From positions 124,001-188,000 of the forward strand of contig JAQTMR010000001.1 in assembly GCA_028714255.1 (NCBI GenBank): a stretch of DNA of 64,000 nucleotides, in the 5' to 3' direction. This DNA is from Phycisphaerae bacterium. Lineage in GTDB: Bacteria; Planctomycetota; Phycisphaerae; Sedimentisphaerales; Anaerobacaceae. The position numbers were made by a program, and so were the translations under genes. Positions within the stretch are counted from its first letter, which is position 1; each line of letters begins with the position of its first letter. This document shows positions 58,544 to 64,000 of this stretch, piece by piece. The notes beneath the pieces were generated by a model. The model did no database searches, had not been told where the DNA came from, and worked only from the letters and a program-made list of their open reading frames with translations.

Positions 58544-60052
58544 GTGTTAACAATAGCCCAGAAAACTAAAAACGCCGGTTTACATGTCATAGATTCCGGT
58601 CTTGCCGGTTACAAAGACGTACTTCAGCAACAGCGCCGGCTTTGCGAAGAAAGGCAGCAGGGAAAAATACCAAATACCGTTTTAATCGCTGAGCATCATC
58701 CTGTTATCACACTCGGCGCCAGGCAAAGTGCCAATAAACTGCTGACCAGCCGGGATGAACTGATGCAGAAACAAATCGATGTAGTTGATATACGCCGAGG
58801 CGGCGGAGTTACAGCCCACAATCCCGGCCAACTGGTTTTTTATCCAATCCTGAATCTGCGAGAGCTCGGGTTGGACATCAGCGAATATATCAGAAAACTC
58901 GAAGAGATAGGAATAGAACTACTCGCACAATTAAACATCACCAGCCAAAGACGAGAAGGTTTCCCCGGCTTATGGGTAAATGACAGGAAAATCGCTTCCA
59001 TCGGCGTGCGCGTATCAAAATTCATTACCTATCACGGCATGGCAATAAACATCCAAAATGACTTGGGCATCTTCAGCCACATTGTACCCTGCGGCCTTGA
59101 CGAAGTGGAAATGACCTCGGTGCTGAATGAAACCGAAATCAGATACTCGATGAATGAAGTTAAAAACCAATTGTCTGACATTCTTAAAAGCCATTTCAGT
59201 CGGCGAAGATTACCGCCTTGGCTGAAAAGACCACTGCCGGCAGGCGATAAATATATCTCCACCGAAACAGTTTTAAACTCTCTCGGCATAAATACGATAT
59301 GCAGCAATGCCAATTGTCCCAATCGGGGCCAGTGCTGGTCTAAAGGTACAGCGACGGTATTGATTCTTGGCGATACCTGCACACGCAATTGCAAATTTTG
59401 CTCCGTAGCCTGCGGTAAACCCCTCCCGCCTGACCTGACCGAGCCGGCAAGAATAGCCGAGATGGCCGAACAATTAGAAACTAAATACCTCATAATAACC
59501 AGCGTCAACCGTGACGACTTGCCTGATGGCGGCGCAGGCCATTTTCGAGATTGTATCGAAGAAGTAAGAAGTAGATGCCCGAATATAAAATTTGAAATAC
59601 TAACACCCGACTTCCGTAACTGTCAGGTCCATGCTGTGGAAATTTTAGCTGGTGCCCTGCCATTCGTATTCGCGCACAATATTGAAACCGTCCCCTCTCT
59701 ATATCGAAAAGCTCGCACCGGCGGAAACTACCAACGCTCCCTAAACCTGCTAAAATTAGCCAGGCAAACTTACGCAAACACCGCAACAAAATCCTCAATT
59801 ATGCTCGGATTAGGAGAAACCGATACCGAGGTCGAGCAAACCTTAATAGATTTGCGAAACGTCGGCTGTGATAAAATCACTATCGGCCAATACCTTAAAC
59901 CATCGAAAGATTCGCTCGAAGTCACCGAATACATACCGCCCGCGAAATTCGACTGGTGGAGACAACGAGCGATTGAGCTTGATTTTAAGTGGGTTATCTC
60001 CGCCCCCTTTGCCCGCAGCTCATACCTCGCGGAAAAAAGAACGCTTTTGTGA
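58544..60052 (+). CDS. LipB-LipA fusion: octanoyltransferase + lipoyl synthase
   Basis: N-term LipB: VLIAEHHPVITLGARQSANKLL, DIRRGGGVTAHNPGQLVFYPIL, IASIGVRVSKFITYHGMAINI. C-term LipA: CSNANCPNRGQCWSKGTATVLILGDTCTRNCKFCSV, SVNRDDLPDGGAGHF. One uninterrupted frame with a GTG start. Confidence 0.93.
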   Translation: MLTIAQKTKNAGLHVIDSGLAGYKDVLQQQRRLCEERQQGKIPNTVLIAEHHPVITLGARQSANKLLTSRDELMQKQIDVVDIRRGGGVTAHNPGQLVFYPILNLRELGLDISEYIRKLEEIGIELLAQLNITSQRREGFPGLWVNDRKIASIGVRVSKFITYHGMAINIQNDLGIFSHIVPCGLDEVEMTSVLNETEIRYSMNEVKNQLSDILKSHFSRRRLPPWLKRPLPAGDKYISTETVLNSLGINTICSNANCPNRGQCWSKGTATVLILGDTCTRNCKFCSVACGKPLPPDLTEPARIAEMAEQLETKYLIITSVNRDDLPDGGAGHFRDCIEEVRSRCPNIKFEILTPDFRNCQVHAVEILAGALPFVFAHNIETVPSLYRKARTGGNYQRSLNLLKLARQTYANTATKSSIMLGLGETDTEVEQTLIDLRNVGCDKITIGQYLKPSKDSLEVTEYIPPAKFDWWRQRAIELDFKWVISAPFARSSYLAEKRTLL

Positions 60053-60365
60053 TGTAATCGAGGAATCAAAAGGCTCGGTTGTGCACATGGGATGTTTCGG
60101 CATAGACATGTTAGTCCGAAAAAATGCCGAAAATTTTAAAAAAATGGGTTTCTGCCCGAATTTTCTTGACATTCCAGATTAGGGAGGGTACACTTTGTAG
60201 AGTTGAGTAAGTTTGTTATCATGGCTTGCAGGTGGGAGTAATGAAAAGAAGGAAAGAGAGAATTAGTTTTACTCATAGCCGAAACGAGCCCCCCCACCTT
60301 CTATTTTCCTCAACATCAGTCCCCGCAATTTTAAATCTAAACGTATTAAACTTATATTAATATTC

Positions 60366-61073
60366 TTGGAGGAGTTGAGAATGAAAAAGTTAATCACAAT
60401 TTGTGCAGTAGTAATCTTGGTCCTTGGCTCAAATGCTATCGGAGCTGGAATTACAGGAACCTCAGGCACAACAACATTGCATGACAGATCTTATACCACA
60501 GGTTTGTTCTTTGCAGTCAATGTGTATTACGAGGCCTTTGATGGTCTGGACGCCAATGACCCCCTCGGAATCACACCTGGTAAAAAACAGTATGCCTACA
60601 TTCTCGAGTACATAGAAGGAAATGAGTACCTTTCGCGTCTCGATGTGGAAAGTACCGGCGGCGTACCGCTGCTGGAAACAGGTACAAGCACTAACGGAAC
60701 GGTCAACGGTGTTTCCCCGGGGACAGTGCCCCCTATAATTAATGTGATTATCCCGCTTCCGTCGGGCAATCCTGCGGCAAGATTTTACTATTCGCCGGGG
60801 CTCGCTGGAGTGGGAACCAAATCTGTCATCATGGTTTACACGGCAAGTGACACATCTGATGTCGGCATGGTTTTGGCCGGAGTAACTGATACAGGTCTTA
60901 GTGATGCTGGCGAGGTCATCGGGCCCGTTCCACAGCCGTCTTGTACGTTTGTTCTGGCCGGAGATATGGACGATGACTGCAAGGTAGATTTTTATGACTT
61001 TGCCATTATGGCTGAGAACTGGTTAATCGACTGTCAGGCGAATCCTTCCGATCCCGCCTGTGTGCCTAAATAA
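60366..61073 (+). CDS. Secreted protein with C-terminal dockerin-like / EF-hand segment
   Basis: Signal peptide MKKLITICAVVILVLGSNAIGAG; C-term LAGDMDDDCKVDFYDFAIMAENWLIDCQANPSDPAC. Confidence 0.75.
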   Translation: MEELRMKKLITICAVVILVLGSNAIGAGITGTSGTTTLHDRSYTTGLFFAVNVYYEAFDGLDANDPLGITPGKKQYAYILEYIEGNEYLSRLDVESTGGVPLLETGTSTNGTVNGVSPGTVPPIINVIIPLPSGNPAARFYYSPGLAGVGTKSVIMVYTASDTSDVGMVLAGVTDTGLSDAGEVIGPVPQPSCTFVLAGDMDDDCKVDFYDFAIMAENWLIDCQANPSDPACVPK

Positions 61074-61109
61074 AAAGCAAATTCGGAAACAATATATCAG
61101 GCAAAAAGG

Positions 61110-61145
61110 AATCCCGTTATGGATTTGACCATCCATAACGGGATT
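61110..61145 (+). terminator. Hairpin terminator after the dockerin-tailed gene
   Basis: Perfect 14-bp inverted repeat AATCCCGTTATGGA/TCCATAACGGGATT with an 8-nt loop, then tgtatt. Confidence 0.65.
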
Positions 61146-61261
61146 GTATTAGTGTAGGCAATTGTCACCGGCCTTACCAACAATACCACTATATCAATAA
61201 AACCACTACAAAGCAGCTTTTAGATAAACACAACATTAACACCCTTATAAACTTTTCTTAT

Positions 61262-61290
61262 TTGACAGCACAATCTTTTTATAGTCTAAT
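61262..61290 (+). promoter_or_regulatory. Sigma70-like promoter for carB: TTGACA-N17-TCTAAT
   Basis: Perfect -35 and 5/6 -10 at 17-nt spacing, 60 nt upstream of the carB ATG. Confidence 0.55.
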
Positions 61291-61350
61291 CCCCCGCGAC
61301 AAATTTGTAACTTTTTTGGTGGAATACCCCGAAAAATAGGAGAATTTTCA

Positions 61351-64000
61351 ATGCCGAAACGAAAAGACATAAAAAAAGTTATGATTATTGGTTCCGGCCC
61401 CATTATCATCGGCCAAGCCTGCGAATTTGATTATTCCGGCACACAGGCCTGCAAGGCCCTTCGCAAATTAGGCTACCAGATAATCCTGGTCAATTCCAAT
61501 CCTGCCACCATTATGACCGACCCCGGTATGGCTGACATAACATATATTGAGCCGCTCAATCTCCAGACTATGACAAAAATCATCGAAGCCGAACGCCCTG
61601 ACGCCTTGCTGCCCAACCTCGGAGGCCAGAGCGCTCTTAACCTCTCTTCAGAACTCGCCCACGCAGGCATTCTCAAAAAATATGGCGTCAAAGTAATCGG
61701 CGTTCAGATAGACGCCATCAAGCGAGGCGAGGACCGCGGCGCATTCAAGGAGACAATGAACCGGCTCGGAATCGATATGCCGAAAAGCGAGTTGGCTGTC
61801 ACCGTAGAAGAGGCTGAAAAAATCGCCGACAAAATGGGATTTCCCGTCGTTATTCGCCCCGCTTACACTATGGGAGGCACAGGCGGAGGACTTGTCTATA
61901 ATCTCGAAGAGCTGCAAACGGTAGCCGCTAGAGGACTTTCCGCAAGTCTCGTCGGGCAAATTCTCGTCGAGGAGTCCGTTTTGGGATGGGAGGAATTGGA
62001 ACTCGAAGTCGTCCGTGATGCGAAGAGCCAAAAGATAACCGTCTGCTTTATCGAAAATGTTGACGCTATGGGCGTACACACCGGCGACTCATACTGCACC
62101 GCACCGATGCTTACCATCGACCCGGAACTGCAAAAACGTCTGCAGAAATACTCCTATGATATTGTTGACGCCATCGAGGTCATCGGCGGCACAAATATAC
62201 AATTCGCTCACGACCCCAAAACCGACCGCGTAGTCGTAATCGAAATCAACCCAAGAACCTCACGCTCATCGGCGCTCGCCTCAAAAGCTACCGGCTTCCC
62301 AATTGCTCTTGTCTCCTCGATGCTCGCCGGCGGCATGACAATGGACGAGATTCCATACTGGAGAGACGGAACCCTTGAGAAATATACACCATCGGGCGAT
62401 TATGTGGTTGTCAAATTCGCCAGATGGGCGTTCGAGAAATTCAAAGGCGTCGAGGACAAGCTCGGAACACAGATGCAGGCCGTCGGCGAAGTAATGAGCA
62501 TCGGCAAAAATTACAAAGAGGCATTCCAAAAGGCCATCCGCTCGCTTGAGACCGGCAGATACGGATTGGGTTTTGCAAAAAATTTCAATAAACTATCTCT
62601 TGATGAGCTGATGAAACTCGTCAGCACCGCAACCAGCGAACGCCAGTTCATTATGTATGAAGCGCTCCGCAAGGGAGCCGATATCGATGCCCTGTGCGAA
62701 AAAACGTATATCAAACGATGGTTCATCGAACAAATGGCCGAGCTTGTCCAGCTCGAAGAGGAAATCCTCAAATTTAAGGGAAAACAGTTACCCGACAAGT
62801 TGCTAACACAGGCTAAAAAAGACGGCTTCGCAGACCGCTATCTTGCCAAGCTGCTCGGTATTACAGAAGATAAAATCCGCAAACAGCGCACGTCACTTGG
62901 TGTTGTCGAGGCATGGGAGCCTGTACCCGTCAGCGGCGTGGAAAATGCAGCTTATTATTTCTCCACTTACAACGCACCTGACAGCGTTAGTGTAAGCAAA
63001 AACCGCAAGATAATGGTTCTGGGAGGCGGGCCGAACCGCATCGGCCAGGGAATCGAATTTGATTACTGCTGTGTACACGCCGCCTTCGCTCTGCGAGATG
63101 AGGGCTTTGAAACGATTATGGTCAATTGCAATCCCGAAACCGTCTCAACCGATTACGATACCTCTGATAAACTCTACTTCGAGCCGCTTACAGTTGAAGA
63201 CGTATTGAGCATCTATGAAAAGGAAAAACCCGAAGGCGTCATCGTCCAGTTCGGAGGTCAAACCCCGCTTAACATAGCAAGCGAACTCGAACAGGCAGGT
63301 GTCAAAATAATCGGCACCTCGCCGGATGCGATAGATTTAGCTGAAGACCGCGACCGATTCCGCAAAATGATGGAAAAGCTCGGTATCCCTATGGCCAAAT
63401 CCGGAATGGCAAGCAACCTTGACGAGGCCCTTGCTATCGCCAAACAGATTGGCTATCCGCTGATGGTTCGGCCATCTTATGTCCTCGGCGGACGCGGCAT
63501 GGAAGTCGTCCACGACAAGGAAATGCTGCAGCAGTACGTCACCGCCGCCGTTGAGATAACGCCGGAAAGACCCATCCTGATTGATAAGTTCCTCGAAAAC
63601 GCCACCGAAGCCGAGGCCGACGCCATTGCCGACGGCACCGATGCCTTTGTACCCGCGGTTATGGAGCACATCGAGCTGGCCGGTATCCATTCCGGCGATT
63701 CAGCCTGCGTGATTCCTCCTGTCAGCATCCCTAAAAAACATCTTGATACCATCCGTGAATACACCAGAAAAATAGCAATAGAACTAAATGTCGTCGGCCT
63801 GATGAATATGCAGTATGCCATTGCCAATGATGTTGTCTATGTCCTCGAAGCCAACCCGCGCGCATCGAGAACAGTGCCGCTGGTCTCCAAGGTCTGCGGA
63901 ATCTCGATGGCTCGGCTGGCTACACAGATTATGCTCGGGAAAAAACTCTCTGACCTCAACATAAAGCAAAGAAAAGTCCCGCACTTCGGCGTAAAAGAAG
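61351..64000 (+). CDS. carB: Carbamoyl-phosphate synthase large subunit (3' truncated by window)
   Basis: Open frame to the window end, absent from the supplied plus-strand ORF list: MPKRKDIKKVMIIGSGPIIIGQACEFDYSGTQACKALRKLGY, VEINPRTSRSSALASKATGFPIA, MVLGGGPNRIGQGIEFDYCCVHA. Confidence 0.97.
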   Translation, partial: MPKRKDIKKVMIIGSGPIIIGQACEFDYSGTQACKALRKLGYQIILVNSNPATIMTDPGMADITYIEPLNLQTMTKIIEAERPDALLPNLGGQSALNLSSELAHAGILKKYGVKVIGVQIDAIKRGEDRGAFKETMNRLGIDMPKSELAVTVEEAEKIADKMGFPVVIRPAYTMGGTGGGLVYNLEELQTVAARGLSASLVGQILVEESVLGWEELELEVVRDAKSQKITVCFIENVDAMGVHTGDSYCTAPMLTIDPELQKRLQKYSYDIVDAIEVIGGTNIQFAHDPKTDRVVVIEINPRTSRSSALASKATGFPIALVSSMLAGGMTMDEIPYWRDGTLEKYTPSGDYVVVKFARWAFEKFKGVEDKLGTQMQAVGEVMSIGKNYKEAFQKAIRSLETGRYGLGFAKNFNKLSLDELMKLVSTATSERQFIMYEALRKGADIDALCEKTYIKRWFIEQMAELVQLEEEILKFKGKQLPDKLLTQAKKDGFADRYLAKLLGITEDKIRKQRTSLGVVEAWEPVPVSGVENAAYYFSTYNAPDSVSVSKNRKIMVLGGGPNRIGQGIEFDYCCVHAAFALRDEGFETIMVNCNPETVSTDYDTSDKLYFEPLTVEDVLSIYEKEKPEGVIVQFGGQTPLNIASELEQAGVKIIGTSPDAIDLAEDRDRFRKMMEKLGIPMAKSGMASNLDEALAIAKQIGYPLMVRPSYVLGGRGMEVVHDKEMLQQYVTAAVEITPERPILIDKFLENATEAEADAIADGTDAFVPAVMEHIELAGIHSGDSACVIPPVSIPKKHLDTIREYTRKIAIELNVVGLMNMQYAIANDVVYVLEANPRASRTVPLVSKVCGISMARLATQIMLGKKLSDLNIKQRKVPHFGVKE

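Overview
The window looks like a chromosomal segment from a Gram-negative bacterium of the Planctomycetes/Phycisphaerae type. This rests on the Lnt, Mla, KdsA, MreBCD and PBP genes plus a dockerin-tailed exported protein; the lineage is an inference. Most genes are housekeeping. They include lnt, mreBCD-mrdA facing a truncated mraZ-rsmH-lysM-ftsL?-ftsI cluster, proA/proB, an MlaE/MlaF pair, lon, a Xer recombinase, kdsA, leuS, priA, uvrB, nadC, birA, a lipB-lipA fusion and partial carB. Three intact tRNAs are present: Gly-TCC, Leu-CAA and Pro-CGG. The most interesting regions are: (1) a ten-gene minus-strand metallo-cluster operon at 28.3-35.7 kb (DUF134, NifU-MBL fusion, two NifX-like, Mrp, two MinD/ferredoxin ATPases, ferritin-like, CoADR-rhodanese, DUF5320), with a perfect 22-bp palindrome over its predicted promoter; (2) short interspersed repeats inserted in frame into conserved genes (lnt twice, proB, pdxB, priA twice, probably mrdA); (3) a tRNA-Pro remnant next to a GIY-YIG gene and an intact tRNA-Pro; (4) a candidate small RNA with its own promoter and terminator and a C/U-rich anti-SD-like loop beside priA; (5) a LipB-LipA fusion. 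No CRISPR array, rRNA or transposase was seen. All calls come from reading the sequence and the supplied translations; no database search was run.
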